A DNA stretch of 64,000 nt, taken from NCBI GenBank assembly GCA_027587225.1, contig JAPDDQ010000007.1, forward strand, positions 124,001 to 188,000, given 5' to 3'. Below, piece by piece: positions 24,429 through 32,486 of this stretch; position 1 is the first letter of the stretch, and every line of letters begins with the position of its first letter. The notes under the pieces were generated by a model. That model saw nothing but the letters and a program-made list of their open reading frames with translations. It had not been told where the DNA came from and did no database searches. This DNA comes from Solirubrobacter taibaiensis. Lineage in GTDB: Bacteria; Actinomycetota; Thermoleophilia; Solirubrobacterales; Solirubrobacteraceae. The translations under genes were made by a program, and so were the position numbers.

Positions 24429-25671
24429 GCGCGAAGCGGCCCGTGAAGGCCGTGCCGCCGATGCTCCGGACCAGCGGTCCGGGGCCGGCGGCCGAGCCGA
24501 CGACGACGGGCTTGGAGCCGGCGACGTCGACCGCGTCGAACCGCGTGTAGACCGGGCTGCCCCCGGGCGGCACGCCGAGCACCGGGAACGTCAGGCCGCC
24601 GTTGCCGAACTTGGAGTCACGGGCACCGCTGGCGCGCAGGCGGACCAGCATCGAGTCCGGCGCGCGGCCCGTGCCCGCGAGCACGATCCGGCCGGAGCGG
24701 TCGCGCACCATCGCGGCGATGCGCAGGTCGCGGCCCGAGCGCGACACGCGCACGATGCCCTTGTTGCCGAACGTGGTGTCGAGGGAGCCGTCGGCGTTCA
24801 GGCGGATCACCGATCCGCGCGCGGTGCCCGCGGCGGTCGCGTCCGTGCCCGCGACGAGGGTCGTGGTCGTCGGGCCCTGGCGCACGGCGGCGGCGCCGAG
24901 TCCGGGACCCGTGCCGGGGCTCAGGACGTGCGTGACGGCGCCCGTGCCGCCCCAGGTGGGATCGAGCGCGCCCACGGCATTCAGCTTGACGACGGTGAAT
25001 GAGGCGGCGCCGGTTTGGACCGTGTAGGTGAGCGTGCCGTCCGTGCGGATGAGCAGGCCCGTGACGCGGCCGGCCACGCCCAGCGCGGGGTTGGCGAACG
25101 CCGGGTCGGGCGTGCCGTCGGGCAGCAGGCGCATCACGTACGGCGCGCCCGCGCTCGATCCCGCGAGGTAGACGACGCCGTCGCGGTTCATCGTCATCGC
25201 GCCCAGCTCGGCGTCGGTCGGGCCGCTGAGCACGTAGCCCTGCCCCGCGCCGAAGCTCGGGTCGATCTCACCGCTGGGCAGCAGCCGCAGCGTCACGAAG
25301 CGTGTGGAGCCGTCGGCGAGGCGCAGCGTGCCGGAGGCGACGACGCGCCCGTCCCGCACGGTCTGGATGCCCTTCACGCCGTCCAGCGACGTGCCGGGCA
25401 ACGCCGGGACGACCTGGCCGCGCGTGCCGAACGTGCTGTCGAGCGAGCCGGACGCGCGCAGCTTGATCACGAACAGCTGGCCCGCGGCCGCGCCGCCCGC
25501 GAGGATCCGGTTGCCGGAGAGCACCTTCACCGCGTAGCCGACCGCGTCCGTGTCCGCCGCCTTCAGCGTCACCGTGCCGCGGCGGCCGAAATCGCGGTCC
25601 GGGTCGCCCGCGGCAGCGTGGGCGGACGCCGGGAGGGCGAGCAGCAGCAGAAAGACGGTGACGAGCTTCAT
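24406..25671 (-). CDS. Secreted delta-60 repeat (beta-propeller-like) protein
   Basis: 421 residues with a clear signal peptide (MKLVTVFLLLLALPASAHA). At least six repeats carry the delta-60 signature: LDSTFGTRG, IDPSFGAGQG, PDPAFANPAL, LDPTWGGTG, LDTTFGNKG and RDSKFGNGG, spaced 50-65 residues apart. Such repeats are common in secreted or surface proteins and their function is unknown. The ATG at 25671 is chosen over an upstream start because it begins the signal peptide. A strong hairpin separates it from sucD. Confidence 0.85.
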   Translation of the reverse strand: MKLVTVFLLLLALPASAHAAAGDPDRDFGRRGTVTLKAADTDAVGYAVKVLSGNRILAGGAAAGQLFVIKLRASGSLDSTFGTRGQVVPALPGTSLDGVKGIQTVRDGRVVASGTLRLADGSTRFVTLRLLPSGEIDPSFGAGQGYVLSGPTDAELGAMTMNRDGVVYLAGSSAGAPYVMRLLPDGTPDPAFANPALGVAGRVTGLLIRTDGTLTYTVQTGAASFTVVKLNAVGALDPTWGGTGAVTHVLSPGTGPGLGAAAVRQGPTTTTLVAGTDATAAGTARGSVIRLNADGSLDTTFGNKGIVRVSRSGRDLRIAAMVRDRSGRIVLAGTGRAPDSMLVRLRASGARDSKFGNGGLTFPVLGVPPGGSPVYTRFDAVDVAGSKPVVVGSAAGPGPLVRSIGGTAFTGRFALTVSRFD

Positions 25672-25683
25672 CGGGGCCTGTAA

Positions 25684-25722
25684 ACGCATCGTGGGCGCGA
25701 AAGGTTCGCACCCACGATGCGT
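25684..25722 (-). terminator. Rho-independent-type hairpin after sucCD
   Basis: ACGCATCGTGGG pairs with CCCACGATGCGT, continued inward by GCGAA/TTCGC with one mismatch around an AGG loop: 17 base pairs in 39 nt. It lies 8 bp past the sucD stop and before the next gene. The U-tract is weak, as is common at this GC content. Confidence 0.7.
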
Positions 25723-25729
25723 GAGGGTT

Positions 25730-26617
25730 CTACGCGGTCTTCAGCGACCCTGCGATCTCGGCCGCGATCTGGGCGACCTCGGTGGGGGTCTTCCCGACGC
25801 GCACGCCGTTGGCCTCGAGCGCTTCCTGCTTGGCCTTGGCCGTGCCGGCGGTGCCGGAGACGATCGCGCCGGCGTGACCCATCGTCTTGCCGGGAGGTGC
25901 CGTGAAACCGGCGATGTAGGCGACGACCGGCTTGGAGACGTTCGCCTTGATGAACTCGGCCGCCTCCTCCTCGGCGGAGCCGCCGATCTCGCCCGCCATC
26001 ACGATCAGCTCGGTCTCGGGGTCGGCCTCGAACTCGGCGATGATGTCGATGAACGACGAGCCCGGGACCGGGTCGCCGCCGATGCCGACGATGCTCGAGT
26101 TGCCGAAGCCGGCCTGGGCCAGCTCGTTGCCGATCTGGTAGGTCAGCGTGCCGGAGCGCGAGACGACGCCCACGTTGCCCTCGGAGAAGAACGACGCCGG
26201 GATGATGCCGACGTTGGCCTTGCCCGGCGACAGGATGCCGGGGCAGTTCGGCCCGACCAAGCGCACGTTCGGGTTCGTGGCGAGGTGGTTGTAGACGCGC
26301 AGCTCGTCGTGGGCGGGGATGCCCTCGGTGATCGCGATGATCAGGCTGATCCCCGCGTCCTCGGCCTCGAGGATCGAGTCCGCCGCGAAGCGCGGCGGCA
26401 CGAAGATCATCGCCGTGTTCGCGCCGGTCTCGGAGACCGCGTCGTGGAACGTGTTGAACACCGGGATGCCCTCGACGTCCTGGCCGCCCTTGCCGGGCGT
26501 GACGCCGGAGACGACGTTCGTCCCGTAGTTCTTGTTGTTGAGCGTGTGGAAGGTGCCCTCACGGCCGGTGATGCCGGAGACGCACAGCTTCGTGTCGTTG
26601 TTGACGAGGATGGCCAT
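25730..26617 (-). CDS. sucD: Succinate-CoA ligase [ADP-forming] subunit alpha
   Basis: 295 residues. The N-terminal CoA-binding Rossmann domain shows [21 protein letters not shown] and [10 protein letters not shown]. Further family motifs are [29 protein letters not shown] and the phosphorylated histidine in [12 protein letters not shown]. With the beta subunit it interconverts succinyl-CoA and succinate with nucleotide triphosphate formation in the TCA cycle. It overlaps the sucC stop by one base (TGATG) and is followed by a strong hairpin. Confidence 0.97.
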   Translation of the reverse strand: MAILVNNDTKLCVSGITGREGTFHTLNNKNYGTNVVSGVTPGKGGQDVEGIPVFNTFHDAVSETGANTAMIFVPPRFAADSILEAEDAGISLIIAITEGIPAHDELRVYNHLATNPNVRLVGPNCPGILSPGKANVGIIPASFFSEGNVGVVSRSGTLTYQIGNELAQAGFGNSSIVGIGGDPVPGSSFIDIIAEFEADPETELIVMAGEIGGSAEEEAAEFIKANVSKPVVAYIAGFTAPPGKTMGHAGAIVSGTAGTAKAKQEALEANGVRVGKTPTEVAQIAAEIAGSLKTA

Positions 26618-27756
26618 CAGCCTGCGAGCTCCACGACCTTCTTCGCGGCGCCCAGCATGGTCGCCTCCGTGTACACGTTCGGGAGGTTGGCCTCGGCGAG
26701 CAGCGCGCGGCCTTCCTTGTCGTTCGTGCCGTCGAGACGGACCACGAACGGGACGGTCGGGTTGATCTGCGCGAACGCCTCGATCAGGCCCTTCGCCACC
26801 TCGTCGCAGCGCGTGATGCCGCCGAAGATGTTGAACAGCACGGCGGTGACGTTCGGGTTGGAGAGGATCACCTCGACCGCCTGCGTGATCGCCTCGGCCT
26901 TCGATCCGCCGCCGGCGTCCAGGAAGTTCGCGGGCGAGCCGCCGGCCTGGTCGACGACGTCCAGCGTCGACATCACGAGGCCGGCGCCGTTGCCGAGGAT
27001 GCCGACGTTGCCGTCGAGCTTGACGAACGTGAGCCCGCGCTCGCGCGCCATCTGCTCCTGCTCGTCCTCGGCCGCCGTGTTGCGCAGCGAGGCGTTGTCG
27101 GGGTGCCGGAACAGGCTGTTGTCGTCGAGCGTGACCTTCGCGTCGAGCGCCGCGACCTTGCGGTCGGCGGTCACGATCAGCGGGTTCACCTCGACGAGCA
27201 TCGCCTCTTCCTTGACGAACGCGTCGTAGAGCTTGGCGAGCAGCGCACCGAGCGGCCGGATGACGTCCGCGTCGACGCCTGCCTCGAACGCCAGGCGGCG
27301 GGCGTGGAAGTCCTGGAAGCCGAGCAGCGGGTCCACGTGCAGCCGGACCAGTGCACCTGGATCCTTCTCAGCCACCTCTTCGATGTCCATGCCGCCCTGC
27401 GTGCTCAGCATCACGAGCGGACGCTTCGCGGAGCGGTCGAAGACGATCGAGGCGTAGTACTCGGCGGCGATGTCGGAAGCCGCCTCGATCCACACCTCGT
27501 GCACCGTGTGGCCCTTGATGTCCATCCCGAGGATGGCCTTCGAGTGCGTCTCGGCCTCTTGGCGATCCTTCGCCACCTTGATCCCGCCGGCCTTTCCGCG
27601 GCCGCCGATCTGCACCTGCGCCTTGACGACGCAGGGATACCCGATCTCGTCGGCCGCCGCGACGGCCTCCTCGACGGTGGTGGCGGGGGCGCCGCTGGGC
27701 ACCGGCACCCCATGGCGGGCGAACAGCTGCTTGCCCTGGTATTCGAGTAGGTCCAT
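26617..27756 (-). CDS. sucC: Succinate-CoA ligase [ADP-forming] subunit beta
   Basis: 379 residues beginning MDLLEYQGKQLFARHGVPVP, the standard SucC opening, with an ATP-grasp domain (VVKAQVQIGGRGKAGGIKVA, EVNPLI) and the ligase domain (GNGAGLVMSTLD, NIFGGITRCDEVAKG). It forms the heteromeric enzyme with SucD. The start lies only 14 bp after the SPFH gene stop on the same strand, so it is either read through from nfeD-SPFH or started from TAACAT about 10 bases before its ATG. Confidence 0.97.
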   Translation of the reverse strand: MDLLEYQGKQLFARHGVPVPSGAPATTVEEAVAAADEIGYPCVVKAQVQIGGRGKAGGIKVAKDRQEAETHSKAILGMDIKGHTVHEVWIEAASDIAAEYYASIVFDRSAKRPLVMLSTQGGMDIEEVAEKDPGALVRLHVDPLLGFQDFHARRLAFEAGVDADVIRPLGALLAKLYDAFVKEEAMLVEVNPLIVTADRKVAALDAKVTLDDNSLFRHPDNASLRNTAAEDEQEQMARERGLTFVKLDGNVGILGNGAGLVMSTLDVVDQAGGSPANFLDAGGGSKAEAITQAVEVILSNPNVTAVLFNIFGGITRCDEVAKGLIEAFAQINPTVPFVVRLDGTNDKEGRALLAEANLPNVYTEATMLGAAKKVVELAG

Positions 27757-27770
27757 TGGCGCGGGGGATG

Positions 27771-28595
27771 TTACGAACGCGCACGCTCCGACGGTTGACC
27801 GTTGACGAGTGGGGCGCTCTCGTTCCCGCGCGGGAGGGCGGCTGGTCCGGCTTCCAGCAACGGTTTGATGAGGTCCATCGGGAGCGGGAAGATGACCGTG
27901 GAGTTGTCTTTGCCGATCTCGCTGATCGTCTGCAGGTAGCGGAGCTGGATCGTGGTCGGGTTCTTGGAGATCACGTCCGCGGCCTCGCCGAGGCGGGCCG
28001 CGGCCTGGAACTCGCCCTCGGCGTTGATGATCTTCGCGCGACGCTCGCGCTCGGCCTGGGCCTGACGGGCCATCGCGTGCTGCATCGCGGGCGGGATGCC
28101 CACGTCCTTGATCTCGACGGTGCTGACCTTCACGCCCCAGGGCTCGGTCTGCTCGTCGATGATCTTCTGCAGCTCCTCGTTGAGCGTCTCGCGCTCGGAG
28201 AGGAGGCTGTCGAGGTCGGCCTTGCCGAGCACGCTGCGCAGCGTCGTCTGGGCGATCTGCGACGTCGCCTTCAGGAAGCTCTCGACCTGGACGACGGCGC
28301 AGTTGGGGTCGACGACCCGGAAGTAGACGACGGCGTCCACGCGCACAGGGACGTTGTCGCGGGTGATCACGTCCTGGGGTGGGACGTTCAAGGTCACGGT
28401 GCGCAGCGAGATCCGCACCATGCGGTCGATCGCGGGGACGAGCAGGACCAGCCCCGGGCCTTTCGTGGCGATCACGCGCCCGAGCCGGAACACGACCGCG
28501 CGCTCGTACTCGCGCAGCACCCGGACGGACGCGGCGGCGAGTCCGAGGACCACCGCCAGGACGAAGATCACGGTCACCAGCGCGGCCTCGATCAC
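27771..28595 (-). CDS. SPFH/stomatin (slipin) family membrane protein
   Basis: 274 residues. One N-terminal transmembrane helix (about residues 3-23) precedes the SPFH/band 7 domain: [19 protein letters not shown] opening, [52 protein letters not shown], and [17 protein letters not shown] coiled-coil-like stretch (about 190-215) follows. These proteins form membrane scaffolds. The GTG start at 28595 overlaps the NfeD stop (GTGA); SPFH and NfeD genes are a recurrent bacterial pair. Confidence 0.92.
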   Translation of the reverse strand: MIEAALVTVIFVLAVVLGLAAASVRVLREYERAVVFRLGRVIATKGPGLVLLVPAIDRMVRISLRTVTLNVPPQDVITRDNVPVRVDAVVYFRVVDPNCAVVQVESFLKATSQIAQTTLRSVLGKADLDSLLSERETLNEELQKIIDEQTEPWGVKVSTVEIKDVGIPPAMQHAMARQAQAERERRAKIINAEGEFQAAARLGEAADVISKNPTTIQLRYLQTISEIGKDNSTVIFPLPMDLIKPLLEAGPAALPRGNESAPLVNGQPSERARS

Positions 28596-29041
28596 GGTGC
28601 CACCTCCCATTCCTCGGCCGGACGCACGGTGAGCGTCAGACCGTTGACGTTCTCGACGACGATCGGCAGCCCGCGCTCGAGTGGCGGGTCGCCTTCGAGG
28701 CCCCAGCTGCGAGCGCGCCACAACGCGCCGTCGACGAAGACGGCGTCCTCGCCGCGGGCCACGCCGACCCGACCGATCAGGCTGTTGGACACGCGCAGCC
28801 GCCTCGTGGCCAGCGCCTTGCGGACGATCAGCGCCAGGATCAGCGCTCCGGCGAGACCGACGGCCAGCCCCGCGATGACGGCCACGAGCGTGGCGGAACC
28901 GGCGGAGGAGAGCAGCAGCGCGACCCCGGTGGCGAGCGCCACCACCGCGCCCGAACCCAGGAGCCCGTGGCTCGGCACGTGAGCCTCCGCCGCCGCCAGA
29001 GCGGCGCCCGCAAGCACGAGCGAAAGGCCGAGCGCGAACAC
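28592..29041 (-). CDS. NfeD family protein
   Basis: 149 residues. Three to four hydrophobic segments lie in the first 75 residues, followed by the C-terminal OB-fold typical of NfeD ([36 protein letters not shown]). It lacks the protease domain of long NfeD forms. The GTG start at 29041 is supported by AGGAGA six bases upstream. It heads the nfeD-SPFH-sucC-sucD string and probably binds the SPFH scaffold. Confidence 0.88.
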   Translation of the reverse strand: MFALGLSLVLAGAALAAAEAHVPSHGLLGSGAVVALATGVALLLSSAGSATLVAVIAGLAVGLAGALILALIVRKALATRRLRVSNSLIGRVGVARGEDAVFVDGALWRARSWGLEGDPPLERGLPIVVENVNGLTLTVRPAEEWEVAP

Positions 29042-29108
29042 GTATTTCTCCTGCTTTCCAGGTTACTCCGGGATCGCGCGTGAGGAAATGTCATCATGCA
29101 CGGCCGCG

Positions 29109-29789
29109 ATGCCCCTCCCTAAAGAAGTCACGTTCGTCACCTTCGATGTCTACGGCACCCTGATTGATTGGGAGACCGGGGTGTACGACGCTTTTGCCAA
29201 GGAGGCGGAGAGGGACGGCTACACGCTGTCGAAGGAGGAGCTCGTGCCGCTCTTCCTGGAGACGCAGCAGGAGATCAAGAACGGCTCGTACGAGCTGTAC
29301 GCGGAGGTCCTTCGCCGGACCGCCGTGCAGATCTCACGCCAGCTCGGCTGGCCGCTCGAGCCGTCCCGTTCCGGCTTCCTCCCGGCCTCGGTTTCCCGCT
29401 GGCCGCCGTTCAAAGAGACCAAGACGCAGCTCGACCGCTTCGACAAGAAGTACGAGCTCGGTCTGATCTCCAACGTCGACGACAAGCTGCTCGGGGAGAC
29501 CCGGCGCTACTTCAAGAACGACTTCGACCTGGTGGTCACGGCCCAGCAGGTCCGGTCCTACAAGCCGGACCCCGCGCACTTCAAGGAGGCCGAGCGTCGT
29601 ATCGGCACCAAGAAGGGCTGGGTGCACGTCACCTCGTCGTACTACTACGACGTGGAGCCGTGCCTGAAGGCCAAGATCCCCGTGATCTGGGTCAACCGCA
29701 ACAAGGAGACGCTCGACGCTTCGCAGAAGAAGCCGACGGCCGAGGTGAAGACCCTCCTCGAGGCCGCGAAGCTTCTCGGCGTGGCTTGA
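29109..29789 (+). CDS. HAD superfamily hydrolase (haloacid dehalogenase-like)
   Basis: 226 residues from ATG 29109 (an in-frame ATG at 29088 would add seven residues; neither has a well-placed ribosome binding site). Motif I FDVYGTLIDWETG, motif II LISNVDD, motif III YKPDPAHFKEA and a GWVHVTSSYYYDVEP segment in the motif IV position, where the usual pair of acidic residues is replaced by a tyrosine-rich stretch with one aspartate. The substrate is unknown. The stop overlaps the TTG start of the next gene by 4 bp, so the two are coupled. Confidence 0.8.
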   Translation: MPLPKEVTFVTFDVYGTLIDWETGVYDAFAKEAERDGYTLSKEELVPLFLETQQEIKNGSYELYAEVLRRTAVQISRQLGWPLEPSRSGFLPASVSRWPPFKETKTQLDRFDKKYELGLISNVDDKLLGETRRYFKNDFDLVVTAQQVRSYKPDPAHFKEAERRIGTKKGWVHVTSSYYYDVEPCLKAKIPVIWVNRNKETLDASQKKPTAEVKTLLEAAKLLGVA

Positions 29790-30547
29790 GAGCAGTCGCT
29801 CTTCACGAGGACGTCATCGCCGTCACCTCCCGCGCGTTCGCCACAGGCAGCGTGCTGGTGCGCAGCGGCGGCGAGGCGTTCCTGGTGGACTCGCCGGTGT
29901 TCCCGGACGAGTTGGAGATCCTGCCGGGGATCGCCGCCCAGTCGCAGTTCAACGTGGTCGGCGTCCTCGCCACCCATGCCGACTGGGACCATCTGCTCGG
30001 TCGCTACGCGTTCCCGGAGGCGCCGCTCGGCGCCGCCGAGTCGACCGCCGCGCGGCTGATCAACGAGCCGGGCGCGGCGCAGCGGGCGTTGCGCGACTTC
30101 GACGACGAGTTCTACGTGACGCGCCCGAAGCCGCTGTCCCTGCCGGGCGCGCAGCGGCTCGACACGCCGGGGTTCATCGACATCGGTGAGGAGACCCTCG
30201 AGGTCCATCCCGCGGACGGGCACACCGTGGACGGCATGGCCGTCTGGGTGCCGTGGGCGCGGGTGCTGATCGCCGGCGACTACCTCTCGCCCGTCGAGAT
30301 CCCGATGATCTCCGAGGGCGGGTCGGTGTCCGCGTATCTGGCCACTTTGAACCGGCTGGAGCCGTTGGTGATCGAGGCCGAGCACGTCGTCCCGGGCCAC
30401 GGCGGCCCGATCGACGCGCAGCGCGCGCTGGCCATCCTGCGCGAGGACCGGGCCTACCTCGAAGGGCTCCCGGACACCGCGTTGCCGCTCGCGCGCCGCA
30501 CGAAGGCGCAGCGCGCGATTCACGAGAAGAACCTCACTAGGTGCTGA
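29786..30547 (+). CDS. Metallo-beta-lactamase fold hydrolase
   Basis: 253 residues from a TTG start (TTGA overlap with the HAD stop). The metal-binding signature appears as ATHADWDHLLGRY, followed by HPADGHTVDGMAVWVP, LIAGDYLSP and VVPGHGGPID, giving the usual His/Asp ligands. Members include thioesterases, glyoxalase II and lactonases; the substrate cannot be named. It converges with the EamA gene with an 11 bp overlap. Confidence 0.82.
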   Translation: MRAVALHEDVIAVTSRAFATGSVLVRSGGEAFLVDSPVFPDELEILPGIAAQSQFNVVGVLATHADWDHLLGRYAFPEAPLGAAESTAARLINEPGAAQRALRDFDDEFYVTRPKPLSLPGAQRLDTPGFIDIGEETLEVHPADGHTVDGMAVWVPWARVLIAGDYLSPVEIPMISEGGSVSAYLATLNRLEPLVIEAEHVVPGHGGPIDAQRALAILREDRAYLEGLPDTALPLARRTKAQRAIHEKNLTRC

Positions 30548-31358
30548 TGAGCGGGATGCCCGCGAGGGCGAGCAGGACGCCGACGCGCTGAATCGGCACG
30601 AGGCGCTCGTGCAGGAAGACGTAGGCGAGCGCGACGGTCACGACCGGGAACAGGCCGCCGAGCACGGCGACGAGGCTCAGCAGGCCGCCGGTGGTGGCGA
30701 TCGCGAACGCGGTGTTCGCGCCGGTGTCCAGGAGACCGATGGCGCCGAGCTTGGGGAGCTCTTTGAGGGGTGCGCGGGCGGCGACGCGCCAGGCGAGGAC
30801 GCCGAGGATGACGACGCCGACCACGCGCGCGGCCGCAACGCCGCCGAGTGAGTCGTGGTCCGCGGCCTCGCCGATGAACACGAGCGCGAGGCCGATGAAC
30901 AGCGCGGCGACGATCGCGAGCTGGATCGCCTTCTTGGCGTCGATGGCTTTGGTGTGCGCGGGTTCGCGGCTCGCGAGCGTGACGCCGGCGAGCGCGATTG
31001 CCATGCCCGTCCACTGCAGCGCGCTCGGCCGCTCACCGTCGATCAGGACGCCCGCAAGCACCGGCACGATGGCGGAGGTGGCCACGATCGGGGCGATCAC
31101 GGACATCGTGCCGAGGGCGAGCGCGCGGTAGAAGGCCAGGATCGCGACCGAGCCGACGACGCCGGACAGCGCGCCCGGGAGGAACGAAGCGGCGTCGACG
31201 CCGCGGATCGCGAGGATCAGCGTGAGCGCGATGAGCCCCGCGGCCTGGCCCACGAGCGCGACGAGCACCGCCGGGTGCGCGCGGCTGGCCCGGCCGGCCA
31301 GGAAGTCGGCCGTGCCCCACAGCAAGGACGCCAGCAGCGCGGCGGGCGCGCCGCTCAC
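30537..31358 (-). CDS. EamA/DMT family transporter
   Basis: 273 residues with ten predicted helices arranged as two EamA repeats (about 5-135 and 145-273). Family features are LLWGTADFLAGR at the start, TSAIVPVLAGVLIDGERPSALQWTG at the end of repeat 1, and AYVFLHERLVPIQRVGVLLALAGI at the end of repeat 2. It is a probable exporter of amino acids or metabolites. The GTG at 31358 is chosen because it begins the first helix; the frame is open further upstream without conserved sequence. The 82 bp to the SIS-domain gene upstream hold no gene. Confidence 0.85.
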   Translation of the reverse strand: MSGAPAALLASLLWGTADFLAGRASRAHPAVLVALVGQAAGLIALTLILAIRGVDAASFLPGALSGVVGSVAILAFYRALALGTMSVIAPIVATSAIVPVLAGVLIDGERPSALQWTGMAIALAGVTLASREPAHTKAIDAKKAIQLAIVAALFIGLALVFIGEAADHDSLGGVAAARVVGVVILGVLAWRVAARAPLKELPKLGAIGLLDTGANTAFAIATTGGLLSLVAVLGGLFPVVTVALAYVFLHERLVPIQRVGVLLALAGIPLIST

Positions 31359-31440
31359 GGGCGACGCTCGCCTGACGGCTCGCGTCGCTGCGAGTACTTG
31401 CCCAGAGGGCTCGCACTCGCGCGTGCGGAAGGTTGCGGCC

Positions 31441-32415
31441 TCACGTGTTCGCGGCGTCCGCGGCGGCCTTGTAGGCCGGCTGCTCGCGACGGATGAGGTC
31501 GGGGTTCGTGCCCTTGACGTGCACCAGCTCGAGTGTGAGCAGCTGGAGTGCGATCGCACCCGCCAGCAGCGGGTGGCCCTCGGGCAGCGCGTCGAGCGTG
31601 ACCGTCGGCATGCCGAGCTCGGCGACCGCGCGCTTGACGTCCTCGGCGCGGGCGTCGCGTTTGGCCGCCGCGCTCGGGTCCACGCGGATGACGACGATGC
31701 CCGTGGTCGAGTCCGCGGCGGGCAGGTGGCCGTGCAGGACCTTCTCGATGCCGAGCGGCGTGACCGGAAGGTGCAGGCCCTCTTCGATCTTGAGCGCGAG
31801 CTCGCGGGCGGTGATCTCGTCCAGTCCGCTGCCGGTGACGATGAGCCGGTCGACGGAGGCCAGCGCGCGGGCGGCGTCGGCGAAGCGGGCGCGGTGTTCG
31901 AGCGTCTCGGCGATCACACGCGAGCAGGTCTGCGCGTCGGCGGTGCCCGAAATGGCGGTGAACGCGAGCAGCGGCGAGACGTACCCGACGGTGTGGCACC
32001 ACGAGGTGTCGACGAGCGGTGTCGCGATGACGATGTCGGCGGGTGCCTCGTCCGGCTTGGCGGTGATCAGGATCGTGCGGGCGCCGTTGTAGACCGCCGC
32101 CTTCATGGCGTTGAGCGTCGCGGCCGTGCCTGCCTCGTGGGAGACGGCGATGCACACGCCGCCGTCCTGGGGATCGAGCGACGCCTCGAACGCGTCGCGG
32201 GCGATCGCGCCGGGGATGAGCGCCGCGCCTGCCATCGCCGCGTGCTCGGACGTGCCGCAGCCGACGATCACCACCGGCCCGCCCTCGCGGATCGACTCCG
32301 CCGCCTCGAGCGCGGCGGACGAGGCCAGGATCGGCTCGACCAGCCCGGCCTCGGCGTAGATCATCTCCTCCATCGCCCACGGTGGGCCTGCGCGCAGCTC
32401 CGGCATATCGGACAT
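31441..32415 (-). CDS. SIS domain sugar-phosphate isomerase-like protein
   Basis: 324 residues with two SIS domains (about 40-165 and 195-320), like the isomerase half of GlmS or AgaS-type enzymes without the glutaminase domain. Visible are MEEMIYAEAGLVEPIL, VIVGCGTSEHAAMAG, SHEAGTAATLNAM and VTGSGLDEITARELALKIEEG. It probably acts on an amino sugar phosphate or another phosphosugar; no partner kinase or deacetylase is adjacent. It is divergent from the MocR gene with 47 bp between start codons. On the minus strand TACCGT lies seven bases before its ATG, inside a palindrome. Confidence 0.82.
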   Translation of the reverse strand: MSDMPELRAGPPWAMEEMIYAEAGLVEPILASSAALEAAESIREGGPVVIVGCGTSEHAAMAGAALIPGAIARDAFEASLDPQDGGVCIAVSHEAGTAATLNAMKAAVYNGARTILITAKPDEAPADIVIATPLVDTSWCHTVGYVSPLLAFTAISGTADAQTCSRVIAETLEHRARFADAARALASVDRLIVTGSGLDEITARELALKIEEGLHLPVTPLGIEKVLHGHLPAADSTTGIVVIRVDPSAAAKRDARAEDVKRAVAELGMPTVTLDALPEGHPLLAGAIALQLLTLELVHVKGTNPDLIRREQPAYKAAADAANT

Positions 32416-32420
32416 GGCGG

Positions 32421-32434
32421 AGACGGTACCGTCT
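32421..32434. promoter_or_regulatory. 14-bp perfect palindrome in the SIS/MocR divergent region
   Basis: AGACGGTACCGTCT is a perfect palindrome. It contains, on the minus strand, the TACCGT hexamer that precedes the SIS start by seven bases, so a protein bound here would control that promoter. Confidence 0.5.
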
Positions 32435-32453
32435 GAGTGGTCTGCTGGACAGA

Positions 32454-32486
32454 GCCACTTTGATGCCGACGAACCGTGCCACTTTG
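32454..32486 (+). promoter_or_regulatory. Direct repeat GCCACTTTG flanking the MocR start
   Basis: GCCACTTTG at 32454-32462 and 32478-32486, 24 bp apart, with the partial inverse AGTGG at 32436-32440. MocR/PdxR regulators are known to bind direct repeats near their own promoter; here the second copy is inside the coding region. Confidence 0.45.

Noticed and set aside
31359..31440. Possible N-terminal extension of the EamA gene
   Set aside because: The frame is open but encodes Ser/Arg/Thr-rich sequence with no membrane segment; the GTG at 31358 begins the first helix.
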